Shown piece after piece: positions 7,479 to 15,727 of a DNA stretch of 21,602 nt. A program made the translations under genes and the position numbers. How positions within the stretch are numbered: the first letter of the stretch is position 1; each line of letters opens with the position of its first letter. The notes beneath the pieces were generated by a model. That model did not search any database. It was not told where the DNA came from and worked only from the letters and a program-made list of their open reading frames with translations. This DNA comes from a virus: positions 1-21,602 of the IMG/VR virus record IMGVR_UViG_3300045776_000158; one strand, written 5' to 3'.

Positions 7479-7789
7479 GTTGTTACAACAAAATATAATT
7501 GAGCATTGACGCTAAGATCGGTATAACCGATGGAAAGGTTATCTCCCGATAAGACTGCCATCAGTCCTCCGCCTAAACCCAAATAGCTATATTGTTGTAA
7601 TAGATTGATACCGATTTTTAGTGGAATACCGCACAATATAGGTAATCCATTTGAGTCACCTATGTCCAATATCCAGCCAGCTGTGGGATCATCACAAAAA
7701 ATCAATCGCATTGAGTAAGCGACGCCATTTAACGTAATGGTAAAGCTCTGTTGCGAGGCAATAAGCGGTATTTGATAGAAGTTACTCAT
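7475..7789 (-). CDS. Baseplate plug protein (DUF6983-like)
   Basis: This 104-residue, mostly beta protein begins MSNFYQIPLIASQQSFTITL and contains NGVAYSMRLIFCDDPTAGW, WILDIGDSNGLPILCGIPL and GINLLQQYSYLGLGGGL. These match the short baseplate-plug family found just before the hub in DUF3383-type tails; I know the family as a domain of unknown mechanism that lies at the tail-tube exit. The ATG at 7789 overlaps the upstream stop as TGATG; an alternative start five codons earlier (7804) would lie inside the previous gene and is less likely. Gene order (Dit-like, plug, hub, spike) supports the call. Confidence 0.85.
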   Translation of the reverse strand: MSNFYQIPLIASQQSFTITLNGVAYSMRLIFCDDPTAGWILDIGDSNGLPILCGIPLKIGINLLQQYSYLGLGGGLMAVLSGDNLSIGYTDLSVNAQLYFVVTT

Positions 7790-8415
7790 CACGAACCAAA
7801 CCAACTATTTAGTACACTACTATTTTGAGATGGAACTTGTGCAGGTGTTTGTGGTCCTGTTGCAGTTACTGCGTTGGATTGTTGTGGATTCGTCTGTGCG
7901 GATGCTGCTGGTACGCTAACAGATTGCGTTGCAACAATAATGACTTGGGTGCATACTGCTGTCACCATCAGAACATTTTCTGTTTCTTTATCGGTGGTAA
8001 TCAATAAAGAAGTCAACACCATGCTCGGATAATTTCGTTTACCGGTGGATAATCCAAAAACTTCGCCGGAAACCTGAAGTGCTAGTAATGAAGAATAAAT
8101 TTCATCAAGCTGCGGTGTAATAAATCCTTGGCCATTAACCAGACTGACAAGCCCATTGATAGCTCCGCTCAATGTGGGGGACGCGCTCCAACCCCAACGG
8201 ATCGTCACTTCAGTGGGCATCTTATAGGTATGGTCCGAAATCGACGCTGATTGTTCTACCGGATGCTGTGTCACCATCATTCTATCGAGATGGCGCTCTT
8301 CTATGGCGCAATCGGGAATAATCGATGCGATCGCCCGCTGTGTCGTGAACATGGCGGTTTGAACGAAGCTGGCGGCTCCTGCTAATGAAGCATATCCGAG
8401 CGATAACGCACTCAT
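7789..8415 (-). CDS. Dit-like baseplate protein
   Basis: This 208-residue protein matches the Dit-like N-terminal domain seen between tape measure and plug in this tail type: EERHLDRMMVTQHPVEQSAS, ISDHTYKMPTEVTIRWGWS, YSSLLALQVSGEVFGLSTGK and VLTSLLITTDKETENVLMV followed by TAVCTQVIIVAT. The C-terminal 40 or so residues are a Pro/Gln/Ser-rich low-complexity tail ending SWFGS. The protein probably links the tube to the baseplate hub. The ATG at 8415 has a GAGGTAG ribosome-binding site inside the end of the tape-measure gene, from which it is separated by four bases. Confidence 0.85.
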   Translation of the reverse strand: MSALSLGYASLAGAASFVQTAMFTTQRAIASIIPDCAIEERHLDRMMVTQHPVEQSASISDHTYKMPTEVTIRWGWSASPTLSGAINGLVSLVNGQGFITPQLDEIYSSLLALQVSGEVFGLSTGKRNYPSMVLTSLLITTDKETENVLMVTAVCTQVIIVATQSVSVPAASAQTNPQQSNAVTATGPQTPAQVPSQNSSVLNSWFGS

Positions 8416-8419
8416 ATCA

Positions 8420-10690
8420 CTACCTCACAACAGACTGCGCGTTCCGGATCGCTTCAAGATTCATCCGATCTTGGGACTGGATGATCATATCAGATACGGT
8501 GCGAGCATCGTGCACACCATTTACATTTAGGTGTGATTCAATGCGGATAGACGACGCAAGTGGAGCAGTCGTTGCGGGTGTGCGATGAATAAGGGATTGT
8601 CGTGCTGCTTCGATGGATGGGACATATTTCTGCGTTTCTGATGGTAATTGACTAGGATCACCAGTCTCAGCAAAGCGGTGTACACCATGACCCATAGGGC
8701 CAGCATTATAGGCAGCATCGGCTGCCTGATAGTTACCATGAAACGCTTCTAATAGTTGCTTAAAATAGCGTTCCCCAGCTTCGATGTTTTTATGAAAATC
8801 AAATAAATCCTTTCGGGTCAAGCCTAAACCAGCTCCTGTGGACGGCATAATCTGCATGGTACCGACAGCTCCGGCCGGGGATACATTGTCGTAACCACCG
8901 CCTTCAGTCATAGCTAATGCAACCATGTGATTTTCATCCAGGCCTTTTTCCTTGGCCTGACGCCGTATCTCTTGTTCCAGTTCAGGAGTCAATGATCGGC
9001 CAACATGCCCACCCGCCGCACTGACTGGACCGCGCTGCTGACTGTTTGATCCCATGCCAATCAGATTGGCAAAATAATCACTGATTTTATCCTGCATAGC
9101 GGATGTTTCAGTGCCCTCAGCCGAGGGTATTAGAGCCTTTTCAATTTCGCTGGCTATTTTACCGGTATTAGTGATCAATCTGTCAAAACTGTTCCGCATC
9201 CAGTTATCGGAACCTGTACTCCAGAAGTTGTCTGTAAGACTACGCCAAGCCTGCTGGATATTTGATGTTGAATTACCTGTCCTATTGCCCGATGCATCTA
9301 TCGACCCTTGTCGACGTTGATCTTCCTCACTTACGCCAATTTTACCGCCAGTTGCTTTATTTACTGTTTTATCGAGCCATGACATGCCCGGAATATTTCG
9401 ATCACCCCAGTCATTAATAGCATCTTTATGCTTAACAAGATATTTGATAGTCGCTATACCGGCTACAATAGCACCGATTGCCAGCGATAACGGACCAAGA
9501 GCAATTACAGCAGATGCTACAGTTGTGGCCAAAGAAACTAGCCAACTACCAGCAAAATATAAGGCAAAAGCTTCAGCTACGGTCTGCCACCCACCGATTA
9601 TTTCAACACCATACTGAATGTATTCCCAAAGAACTTTGAACCGTTCTCTGGCCCTTTCAATCTCCGGTTCCCACACTTCCCATGGAATGAGATGCTTGCC
9701 GCCTTCCTTCCATTTTTCATAATCTTCGATAAGCAGTAGTATACCGGCAGTCAACACAACAAACGGGTTAATCGCCAGTATTCGGTTTATTAGTGCAAAA
9801 CCGGCAGCAATCTCGCCGATTCGAATAATGAAATCTTTCGTCGGCTGATCAAGCTGATTGTACCAATCATATATCGTCTTAAAGAAATCGACGGCTCTGA
9901 CAATGCCTCTTAACAGAGCTTCCCCAGCAAACAAAGTGCTAGTGGCAACTTTTTCAATAAAATCACCAATTTCTTTTCGATTCAGCTTCAACAGTTCGGT
10001 GAAACGGACGAGATCAGCGCCTAGTCTCTGTTGCAGAACATCAGTGACTTTGGTTCGAATGGCATCGAAAACGTTCAATAATAATTTGAACTGGGTATTG
10101 AACACATGAGAACGCTTAGTAGCGTCATCCATGTTAATACCAAACAATTTGAATGTCTTATCGCTATCGTCCTGGATAAGTCGGAAGTCCTTATCCATCA
10201 GCGCCAGTGCAGTATGCCAGTCGATACCGAACTGCTCAGCCCTGATCCGCTGCATGTACTCCGGCAGCGTCCGCAGATGATCGCCAAAATCCTCCAGGAG
10301 TTTGGTTGGGTCTTGGTTGGGGTTTATGCCAAAAGACGCCAGCAGGCCACTGGCGGCTGGCGTCGACCCAAGGAAATTGCGGAATGCTTCCAACGACCCA
10401 CGGGCACCGGCCACCGACGACCCGAGTCGCTCCGCCGCGAAGCCAAAGGTGCGGATATTCTCAGCAGACGCTCCGGTCCGCTTTGACGCAAAGTACAAGT
10501 CTTCAAGCTGGTCGGCCATCCCAGCCACGCCCTTGACCACGAGCGCGGCAGCACCTTCTACTGCTGTAGCAAAAGCAGTAACTTCAGCAGTAGCTTTTAC
10601 AATCGAATTGGTGAATTTTGATCCACTGGATTCATCAATTTTCCAGCCGAGTTCGATGAGAAAACTTTTCAGGACAGCAGAATCGGTCAA
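8420..10690 (-). CDS. Tape measure protein with C-terminal SLT lytic transglycosylase domain
   Basis: This 756-residue protein has an N-terminal helical region, two hydrophobic stretches (about 287-322 and 374-418) typical of tape measures, and a lytic transglycosylase domain from about residue 575. The catalytic Glu is Glu596 in the TEGGG motif, followed by SPAGAVGTMQIMPSTGAGLG and AYNAGPMGHGV, which are the classical Goose-type lysozyme/SLT signatures. The tape measure fixes tail length; at roughly 1.5 angstrom per helical residue a tail of about 80-110 nm would be expected, depending on how much of the C-terminal part counts. The enzyme domain would open peptidoglycan during DNA entry. The start is a TTG at 10690, chosen because a GAGG ribosome-binding site lies seven bases upstream. 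It follows the tail chaperone genes, as is usual. Confidence 0.93.
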   Translation of the reverse strand: MTDSAVLKSFLIELGWKIDESSGSKFTNSIVKATAEVTAFATAVEGAAALVVKGVAGMADQLEDLYFASKRTGASAENIRTFGFAAERLGSSVAGARGSLEAFRNFLGSTPAASGLLASFGINPNQDPTKLLEDFGDHLRTLPEYMQRIRAEQFGIDWHTALALMDKDFRLIQDDSDKTFKLFGINMDDATKRSHVFNTQFKLLLNVFDAIRTKVTDVLQQRLGADLVRFTELLKLNRKEIGDFIEKVATSTLFAGEALLRGIVRAVDFFKTIYDWYNQLDQPTKDFIIRIGEIAAGFALINRILAINPFVVLTAGILLLIEDYEKWKEGGKHLIPWEVWEPEIERARERFKVLWEYIQYGVEIIGGWQTVAEAFALYFAGSWLVSLATTVASAVIALGPLSLAIGAIVAGIATIKYLVKHKDAINDWGDRNIPGMSWLDKTVNKATGGKIGVSEEDQRRQGSIDASGNRTGNSTSNIQQAWRSLTDNFWSTGSDNWMRNSFDRLITNTGKIASEIEKALIPSAEGTETSAMQDKISDYFANLIGMGSNSQQRGPVSAAGGHVGRSLTPELEQEIRRQAKEKGLDENHMVALAMTEGGGYDNVSPAGAVGTMQIMPSTGAGLGLTRKDLFDFHKNIEAGERYFKQLLEAFHGNYQAADAAYNAGPMGHGVHRFAETGDPSQLPSETQKYVPSIEAARQSLIHRTPATTAPLASSIRIESHLNVNGVHDARTVSDMIIQSQDRMNLEAIRNAQSVVR

Positions 10691-10700
10691 AGCTTAATCC

Positions 10701-10871
10701 TCAATCAGGGCGGTTAGCATCTTCCCAGCGATGCTTATTCTCCTCCAGCACATCCAATGCTTCGTTCGCCATGGCTATTTCTAATAACCCTATTTCGCCC
10801 CTGAACAACGATTCACCTCGAAATACGCCTCGCAACACCGGACGCCAGACCCAGTCCAGGCCGTCCCGCAT
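10701..10871 (-). CDS. Tail assembly chaperone extension, -1 frame (DUF6889-like)
   Basis: This short open frame encodes MRDGLDWVWRPVLRGVF...; the segment LDWVWRPVLRG...ESL...LLEIAMANEALDVLEEN resembles the small DUF6889-type partners of tail chaperones (W-RPVL-G, E-S-L, D-A-L-D-V-x-x-E-N). With ATG at 10871 it gives 56 residues and ends in TGA at 10701-10703, ten bases before the tape-measure start. The frame is open well upstream of that ATG (to about 10953) and lies in the -1 frame of the chaperone gene, which ends at 10898. This is the arrangement of the lambda gpG/gpGT pair. It could be made either from this weak internal ATG or by frameshifting as the C-terminal part of a 199-residue protein. 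Too short to be listed by size-limited ORF calling, but the residue pattern makes it credible. Confidence 0.75.
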   Translation of the reverse strand: MRDGLDWVWRPVLRGVFRGESLFRGEIGLLEIAMANEALDVLEENKHRWEDANRPD

Positions 10872-10897
10872 GCCGACCCATTCGATGTGGCGCTTAG

Positions 10898-11299
10898 CTA
10901 CCGGATGGTAGGCGGTAAAGTTTTTGCCGGGGCGGGCATAAAAGACCCAAGGGTGTCAGTCAGAACAGCAAAAGTCAGTTGCAACATGGACGGCATATCA
11001 AAATCAGCAAACTGTGGCTGCTTGGCGCTATGGTTCCATACCAGCGCCCAAACACCGTCCCGGTAGCATTGCACGCCAGTCAGGCACAGATCAAAAATGT
11101 ATAAAGAGTCGTCATCGCTTAGCTTAGCGACACCATCCGCGATCAGGATGGCTAAATCCTCTCCGTCAGGTTTATTGCGAGCAACTCTGGAAATGACATC
11201 CAAAATTGGTACCAAGCGTTTACTTAAAAGAAACTGCTGAATTGCATTCAATTTTACAGAACTTTTATACTGGATTCCGTTTATTTCTACGTCGATCAC
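10898..11299 (-). CDS. Tail assembly chaperone (gpG-like)
   Basis: This 133-residue protein is encoded directly before the tape measure, the position of the gpG-like tail assembly chaperone. It starts MIDVEINGIQYKSSVKLN and is largely helical, with QQFLLSKRLVPILDVISRVA and an acidic patch around KPDGEDLAI; it ends TLGSFMPAPAKTLPPTIR before the TAG stop. GTG is the start codon (GTGA overlap with the upstream gene). The chaperone binds the tape measure and tube subunits during tail assembly and is not in the finished virion. I assign it by position, length, and its linked -1 frame extension rather than by sequence motif alone. Confidence 0.75.
   Translation of the reverse strand: MIDVEINGIQYKSSVKLNAIQQFLLSKRLVPILDVISRVARNKPDGEDLAILIADGVAKLSDDDSLYIFDLCLTGVQCYRDGVWALVWNHSAKQPQFADFDMPSMLQLTFAVLTDTLGSFMPAPAKTLPPTIR
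10920..10925 (-). other. Candidate -1 ribosomal frameshift site in tail chaperone gene
   Basis: On the minus strand a run of five A followed by C lies in codons GCA AAA ACT of the chaperone frame, nine codons before its stop. A -1 slip at AAA re-pairs perfectly (A AAA) and moves the ribosome into the open -1 frame, giving a 199-residue fusion of chaperone and DUF6889-like segment. This is not a classical X-XXY-YYZ heptamer because the A-site codon ACT would mispair, so the exact site is uncertain; the upstream TCT TTT ATG (10948-10956) is another possible slip point. Confidence 0.4.
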
Positions 11300-11748
11300 G
11301 GGTGATATCTCAATGCCATGCGGTGAAGTTCTACGGGTGGCGATGTCGAGGCGTCCGGCGGTAACGGCAGTCCTGCGATGAACGCTTGTAACACAGCTAT
11401 GGCCACAGGAATATAGGGGGCTGCGGAGCCAAGGAAGGGTGCGACAACCGGCTCGATCTGCTGGATAAATGCTACTACTTCCAACGCGATAGATCGAGCA
11501 TCAGAAACATTCACGACAGCTGTAATCGCGGCCTTCGCGGTCTGGAGATCAGCCACGATGGTTGTGACCAGAGCTTTATTAGCTGCTGTCACTGGCGAGG
11601 CCAGATACGTCTGCGCAGCAGCTGATACCGCGTCGATTGCATCAGTGGCCCACACCTGGACCTGGGCCAGCGTCACAACGTTGTTGCTCGCACACCGTGC
11701 TAAAAGCAGCAACCCTGGGATGGGTAGCAGGAGTCTACGGGTCAGCAT
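11296..11748 (-). CDS. Secreted or lipoprotein-like helical protein of unknown function
   Basis: This 150-residue protein opens with MLTRRLLLPIPGLLLLARCA: two arginines, a hydrophobic core and a Cys at 19, like a signal peptide with a lipobox. The residue before Cys is Arg rather than the usual Gly/Ala/Ser, so it may be a degraded lipobox or an uncleaved anchor. The rest is Ala/Val-rich and helical (AVSAAAQTYLASPV, VADLQTAKAAITAVVNV, PVVAPFLGSAAPYIPVAIAV) with a Pro-rich end. It sits between the tail tube and tail chaperone genes, six bases after the tube stop and overlapping the chaperone by GTGA, so it is part of the operon. I do not recognise a tail function; a membrane role such as exclusion or a lysis accessory is possible. 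Confidence 0.65.
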   Translation of the reverse strand: MLTRRLLLPIPGLLLLARCASNNVVTLAQVQVWATDAIDAVSAAAQTYLASPVTAANKALVTTIVADLQTAKAAITAVVNVSDARSIALEVVAFIQQIEPVVAPFLGSAAPYIPVAIAVLQAFIAGLPLPPDASTSPPVELHRMALRYHP

Positions 11749-11754
11749 TGTACG

Positions 11755-12204
11755 TTATCCTAGCACGCTATCTATTACGCCTGTATTAAAGACCCATTCG
11801 TTAACACCGCCTTCTTTGGCATAAGCGATGTTTGGGAACTTGACAAACGCTGCCGCACGAGCCACCGTGGCATCTCCGCGTGACAGGTCCGAGATCATGA
11901 TGACATTGTAGCCCCATGTCGAAGAAGACAGTGACTGCACGTCATACATAGCTTGTAATAGCGAATTTGTCGGACTAGTTTTCAAGATACGAACAGTAAT
12001 GCGTCCAGATTTGTCTGCATGCAGGCTGTGCATCGGTGTGCCATCAGCACCGATCGTCATTGTGTCTTTATCACCTGTGCGCTCAATGGTAATACCTTCT
12101 TCGGCCGCACCTGCACCTTGCCCAATCGAGAAAGCTCCACCGGGGCCAACTATTGAAGCTGAAACATCCGAGAACGCATAAGTCCCTGACGGTAGACCGG
12201 CCAT
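11755..12204 (-). CDS. Tail tube protein (DUF3277)
   Basis: This 149-residue protein matches the DUF3277 family: MAGLPSGTYAFSDVSASIVG at the start, then EGITIERTGDKDTMTIGADG, then HADKSGRITVRILKTSPTN. It continues with the small helix LLQAMYDVQ and the end INPF-like segment VNEWVFNTGVIDSVLG. In phages such as KPP10 a protein of this family is an abundant structural protein, and its place right after the sheath gene fits the inner tail tube. AGGTGA precedes the ATG at 12204. The 41 bases between the sheath stop and this ATG hold only the ribosome-binding site. Confidence 0.9.
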   Translation of the reverse strand: MAGLPSGTYAFSDVSASIVGPGGAFSIGQGAGAAEEGITIERTGDKDTMTIGADGTPMHSLHADKSGRITVRILKTSPTNSLLQAMYDVQSLSSSTWGYNVIMISDLSRGDATVARAAAFVKFPNIAYAKEGGVNEWVFNTGVIDSVLG

Positions 12205-12245
12205 GTATCACCTGCTTAGGTTAGAAGTTAAATAGAAACTAATGT

Positions 12246-13790
12246 CTACCGATTGACATTAATAGAAACGTTGGCAAAGTGTATGGCTCCAGCAAGCTTA
12301 CAAGCCACCTGAATCGGTACCGAAATACGGGTCTCACGTTGTGCCTGAGATTGCGATGCTATCGAAGGCGCATAAACATAGTAGCCGGTGGATAGTACGT
12401 CTCCAGTTTGGAGCGATCCGAACTGGAATGAACTTGTCCAAGTCCCAGGTGCGATTAACCCATTGTTCACGCCCTGCTCCAACGACGCCGCTACATTAGT
12501 GACCAGCAGATGGGTACCTGCATCGGTTTGCGGGATTTTGCTGGTTGACTGATATAACAAATTAAACAGGTTAACCTGCACGTTATTTTGTAACCAATCA
12601 AGGCCCTGTACTTCATCGAAGAAGTAGCCGTTGATCATGGTACCTTGTTGAATGATAGACACGTTGTTATTATATTGTGCGTATACATTGCAGTTTTTTG
12701 CGTTCAAGAACCCGGCCTGTGTTTCACTTAGGATTTCCGGCTGAACACCCGGCTCCTGTTTGAATTTAGCCGTAGTTGTGCTGTTATTGGCAGTGAAATC
12801 GACAGTGAACATACGTCCATAAAGCGATGCTACAGCATAAGCGTTTGTTGTAGAATACTGCACAAACGTACGCCAGTAATCCAGGCTCGCGAGTACACTA
12901 GCAATATCAGTTGTGGAATTTGTTGGAATAGCGGAATCATTGCTGGTAATGCCATATACATGCCCGCCCGGCAGTGATTGTGTATAACCGGCAACCGACT
13001 CATGCATAGCATCGGTAATATCGGTAACATACGTTGGTGCAAACATAAATCCGTAGACGTCGCCATTGTTGAGTGACGAGCCAAGAAGCGCCTGGGTTGC
13101 CCCCAAGGCCGACTCAGCAGCAAACCCCGGAACAGGAGAAGAAGCTCCGGAGGACTGGGTCAAGCCGATCAGTGTAGAGATATCAGTGCCGGAAGACGCT
13201 GTAGAACCATAGCTGACGGCGGAAGCTGTGCCAGTAGAACCGGAAGCAAGATTGAATCGGTCGTAACTGTCAGATGACCACGTGCACGTTGATCCAGCCA
13301 AAACCGCCGTAAGGCCGTTTTGAATAATGGTGGCCGCACCATTCAAGTTGGTAATGCCGCTGAAATCCAACCCGGTTATGTCGTGCTGAGTCCCATTTAA
13401 TGAGATACGGAAACTTCCTGACGAAATGGATTGCAATGTTGTTTGTATATTAACAGCTTGTGCTGCGTTAAATAGTGCTCCCATCAATAGGCCGGGTGAT
13501 GCATATTGCAACCACCGCCCAATGTACAGGACGCTAGGCTGTGGCGATTGGCTGAAAAACAAACTAGCAGCCTGCCATTCCGGATTAGAGGTCCCGAAAT
13601 CTGCGCCAACACCGGTCATGCTTGTGTATTGACGAATACGCGACATTGCGTCAATAACAGCAGACGGTCCTGCGATCATCAACGCGCCAAAGTTCCTGGT
13701 GCCGGTAGCAAGCGGTGAGATAGTCACGCCAACATTAACAACATCAGAAACTGTAAGGCCCGCACTAGCGGTGCTGGTAGTACCAGACAT
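12246..13790 (-). CDS. Contractile tail sheath protein (DUF3383)
   Basis: This 514-residue protein has the layout of DUF3383 sheath proteins: an N-terminal strand region with VSDVVNVGVTISPLATGTRN and FGALMIAGPSAVIDAMSRIR, an early YTSMTGVGADFGTSNPEWQA segment, a central variable domain, then KFKQEPGVQPEILSETQAG, NVYAQYNNNVSIIQQGTMI and NGYFFDEVQGLDWLQNNVQ in the conserved C-terminal core. The sheath polymerises round the tube and contracts to drive it through the envelope. A strong AAAGGAAG ribosome-binding site precedes the ATG at 13790, consistent with high expression. It is the clearest marker that the phage is a myovirus. Confidence 0.93.
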   Translation of the reverse strand: MSGTTSTASAGLTVSDVVNVGVTISPLATGTRNFGALMIAGPSAVIDAMSRIRQYTSMTGVGADFGTSNPEWQAASLFFSQSPQPSVLYIGRWLQYASPGLLMGALFNAAQAVNIQTTLQSISSGSFRISLNGTQHDITGLDFSGITNLNGAATIIQNGLTAVLAGSTCTWSSDSYDRFNLASGSTGTASAVSYGSTASSGTDISTLIGLTQSSGASSPVPGFAAESALGATQALLGSSLNNGDVYGFMFAPTYVTDITDAMHESVAGYTQSLPGGHVYGITSNDSAIPTNSTTDIASVLASLDYWRTFVQYSTTNAYAVASLYGRMFTVDFTANNSTTTAKFKQEPGVQPEILSETQAGFLNAKNCNVYAQYNNNVSIIQQGTMINGYFFDEVQGLDWLQNNVQVNLFNLLYQSTSKIPQTDAGTHLLVTNVAASLEQGVNNGLIAPGTWTSSFQFGSLQTGDVLSTGYYVYAPSIASQSQAQRETRISVPIQVACKLAGAIHFANVSINVNR

Positions 13791-13806
13791 GTAAACTTCC
13801 TTTTTC

Positions 13807-14427
13807 CTAGACGGGCATTGGATTAGTAACTATAATTTTGTTTGATAGTAACGGTGTTTCAGAATCTGTGCTAATGCCACCCTGCACCGACTCAAGGTTG
13901 AGTATTGGATACACACGGATGATTTCGCGATCAAGGATGATCGTCAAATCACACCGGCTGAGCCATTGCACATTCACCAAATCCGGCACCAAGGTCATTG
14001 TCCCGGCTTCGCGTAATTTAATACCGTAAGAAATCAAACTTTCACGGTTCTGATTAATATAGAGACCAGAACGCAGTACGGCCGCATTATTCCGACAGTT
14101 TGGTCCGTAGAAACTGGCCATGACATCCAAGGTTTCCCATGTAACCTGAGTATCGTAACCGTCGCCATCTCCGGTATGGTATTCATAAGGAAAATCATGC
14201 GGTATTTGATTTAATATTCCAATGGAACACCAATCGACATTTACGGCTGGTTGGGTTGGCGGTGTGTTAGGATCAGTGTCGGGGCGTTGCCAGCGAGGCC
14301 GCACCAAACTCCCAGGGAGTCCAGTCACGCCAACAACGAGCTGTTGTAGCACAGCGTCAAGTGCCGCATCATTTAACGGCAGCGCATTAGTTTGCCGAAG
14401 AAATCCACCAGTGGATGAATCATTCAC
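13807..14427 (-). CDS. Neck/tail terminator protein (LIC_12616-like)
   Basis: This 206-residue protein is encoded just before the sheath. It contains LDAVLQQLVVGVTGLPGSLVRP, a segment VDWCSIGILNQIPHDFPYEY, VTWETLDVMASFYGPNCR and SYGIKLREAGTMTLVPDLVN, which match the phage neck terminator family known from Leptospira LIC_12616. Such proteins close the tail at its head-proximal end. The GTG start overlaps the stop of the previous gene (GTGA); no strong ribosome-binding site is visible, so coupling is likely. The C-terminal part ends in a short strand NKIIVTNPMPV. Confidence 0.82.
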   Translation of the reverse strand: MNDSSTGGFLRQTNALPLNDAALDAVLQQLVVGVTGLPGSLVRPRWQRPDTDPNTPPTQPAVNVDWCSIGILNQIPHDFPYEYHTGDGDGYDTQVTWETLDVMASFYGPNCRNNAAVLRSGLYINQNRESLISYGIKLREAGTMTLVPDLVNVQWLSRCDLTIILDREIIRVYPILNLESVQGGISTDSETPLLSNKIIVTNPMPV

Positions 14428-14768
14428 GTCTTGTGTGTCCTATGCCATTCGGCATGTTCTTCGCGCATGTCTTGTAATATTTCCATAATAGCGTCATACT
14501 GTTCTTTTGCACGAGTTTCTACAGCGCGCCCCTGGACATCCTGTCCCACCATGACTATGGAAAGCAGCACCAATTGAAGAAAAGATTGTGACAGCCACGC
14601 CACCAGTGGAAGTGGATGAAACCCGGTGACAAAGCTATCTTGTATGGCCTGCGGGAGTGCTATCAATGCTATAATGGCAAAGATATATGCACACGTCATT
14701 GTAGCGACCCGGTTGATGGACCATATAGCGAACCTTTCGTTTATTCTCCCAAACCAGGATTGATTCAC
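14424..14768 (-). CDS. Small two-helix membrane protein with charged C-terminal helix
   Basis: This 114-residue protein has two hydrophobic segments: about residues 24-42 (MTCAYIFAIIALIALPQAI) and about 52-75 (LPLVAWLSQSFLQLVLLSIV and on), followed by a long charged helix (DVQGRAVETRAKEQYDAIM, LQDMREEHAEW) that could form a coiled coil. The pattern of an initial NxR/GTMTCAY segment, then WLSQSFLQLVLL and VGQDVQ, is seen in small membrane proteins of various phages and bacteria that I know only as uncharacterised. It starts at GTG directly after the preceding stop and overlaps the neck gene by GTGA. A holin-like or membrane-remodelling role is possible, but its place inside the connector genes is not explained. 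Confidence 0.7.
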   Translation of the reverse strand: MNQSWFGRINERFAIWSINRVATMTCAYIFAIIALIALPQAIQDSFVTGFHPLPLVAWLSQSFLQLVLLSIVMVGQDVQGRAVETRAKEQYDAIMEILQDMREEHAEWHRTHKT

Positions 14769-15155
14769 TTACCCATTCCGTTGTATCGGGTCTGTTAATT
14801 TGTGTAATGTGCAGATTACATGCACGTATCCTGCGCCAAAGTTTGTAAAATCTTCTGAATTCGATACAATATAGCTACGATTTTGCCATGACACAATATC
14901 AGCGGCATAATAGCCATCATTCATATGCAGAGAATCTTTGGTCCATATCTCAATTGCTCCCTGCACACGAGCTGAGTCCGGAAGCAAAAGTAGAGAACGT
15001 CCTGAAGCTGGTTGTATCACACCAGATGCGATAAACGTCGTGGACACAAACGAAGCTAATCCGTCCGTCCCAACAGTTTCCATTGATCTAACAACAGTAA
15101 ACTCATCCTGAAAATCGGGATCATCTAACAGACCATCTACATCAATACGTGCCAT
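14769..15155 (-). CDS. Putative head-tail connector / neck protein
   Basis: This 128-residue protein lies between the gp10-like protein and the neck terminator, the usual place for a head-tail joining component. It begins MARIDVDGLLDDPDFQDEFT, has GVIQPASGRSLLLLPDSARV and IEIWTKDSLHMND, and then IVSWQNRSYIVSNSEDFTNF with GAGYVHVICTLHK. The motif of a beta-rich middle with WQNRSYIV is common in short phage neck proteins. I chose the ATG at 15155, which overlaps the upstream stop as TAATG, over a TTG at 15173. The function is inferred from position and general pattern, not from a definite family match. Confidence 0.72.
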   Translation of the reverse strand: MARIDVDGLLDDPDFQDEFTVVRSMETVGTDGLASFVSTTFIASGVIQPASGRSLLLLPDSARVQGAIEIWTKDSLHMNDGYYAADIVSWQNRSYIVSNSEDFTNFGAGYVHVICTLHKLTDPIQRNG

Positions 15156-15727
15156 TACCGTGGCTTCGTCCAAAGTTGTGGCGGATCTTTACGTATTACA
15201 TACGTAATACTGCGGCGTAACTGTCCGGTGTCTATCAAGGGCGTCAGATTATTAGCCCCCCATTTGCTGACATCAGCACCTTTCTTGCGCATGCCTTTTA
15301 GCATAGTTCTCCCGGCCTGCGTGCGGCGTAAACGGCCCTCGATGGTAGATTGGGCCAAAGGCGGTGGGATGCCTGCTGTGATGCGTCCGCGTACCTTGTC
15401 AGCAACCTGCTGGCCCAATACTTTCATCAACCGTAGAGCGCCCTGGGCATCATCGTTAACTGCCCGTTCGCCCATGCGGCGAAAAGTGGTCGTGATGTCT
15501 CCTTGCATGGCTTTTACCGTGGGCAGCAAAAACGGACGTGCTGGCACGTTTTTGTCGGGCAGGCCAAATTCCATCGCGTACCCGATAAAAGCGTTGGAAA
15601 CTGCACCGCTTGTGCGCCCAGCTTCAGTATCTGGTATTCCGACCAACAGTCGCTGTTGAGATAGCTCAGTAATATTACGTACCACACTATCAACATTGTC
15701 AGTGACAGTTTTCAGATTAGCTGGCAT
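15155..15727 (-). CDS. Phage neck/tail completion protein, HK97 gp10-like
   Basis: This 190-residue protein has IGYAMEFGLPDKNVPARPFL at about residues 48-67 and the C-terminal NLTPLIDTGQLRRSITYVIR, the two hallmarks of gp10-like neck or tail-completion proteins (a G-x-P-x-R-P-F-L and an L-x-D-T-G-x-L-R-x-S-I motif). A basic middle part (RMGERAVNDDAQGALRLMK, RGRITAGIPPPLAQSTIEGR) is typical of the family. It probably joins the connector to the tail. It overlaps the next gene by TAATG, and the 54-residue upstream gene overlaps it by 11 bases. Confidence 0.85.
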   Translation of the reverse strand: MPANLKTVTDNVDSVVRNITELSQQRLLVGIPDTEAGRTSGAVSNAFIGYAMEFGLPDKNVPARPFLLPTVKAMQGDITTTFRRMGERAVNDDAQGALRLMKVLGQQVADKVRGRITAGIPPPLAQSTIEGRLRRTQAGRTMLKGMRKKGADVSKWGANNLTPLIDTGQLRRSITYVIRKDPPQLWTKPR

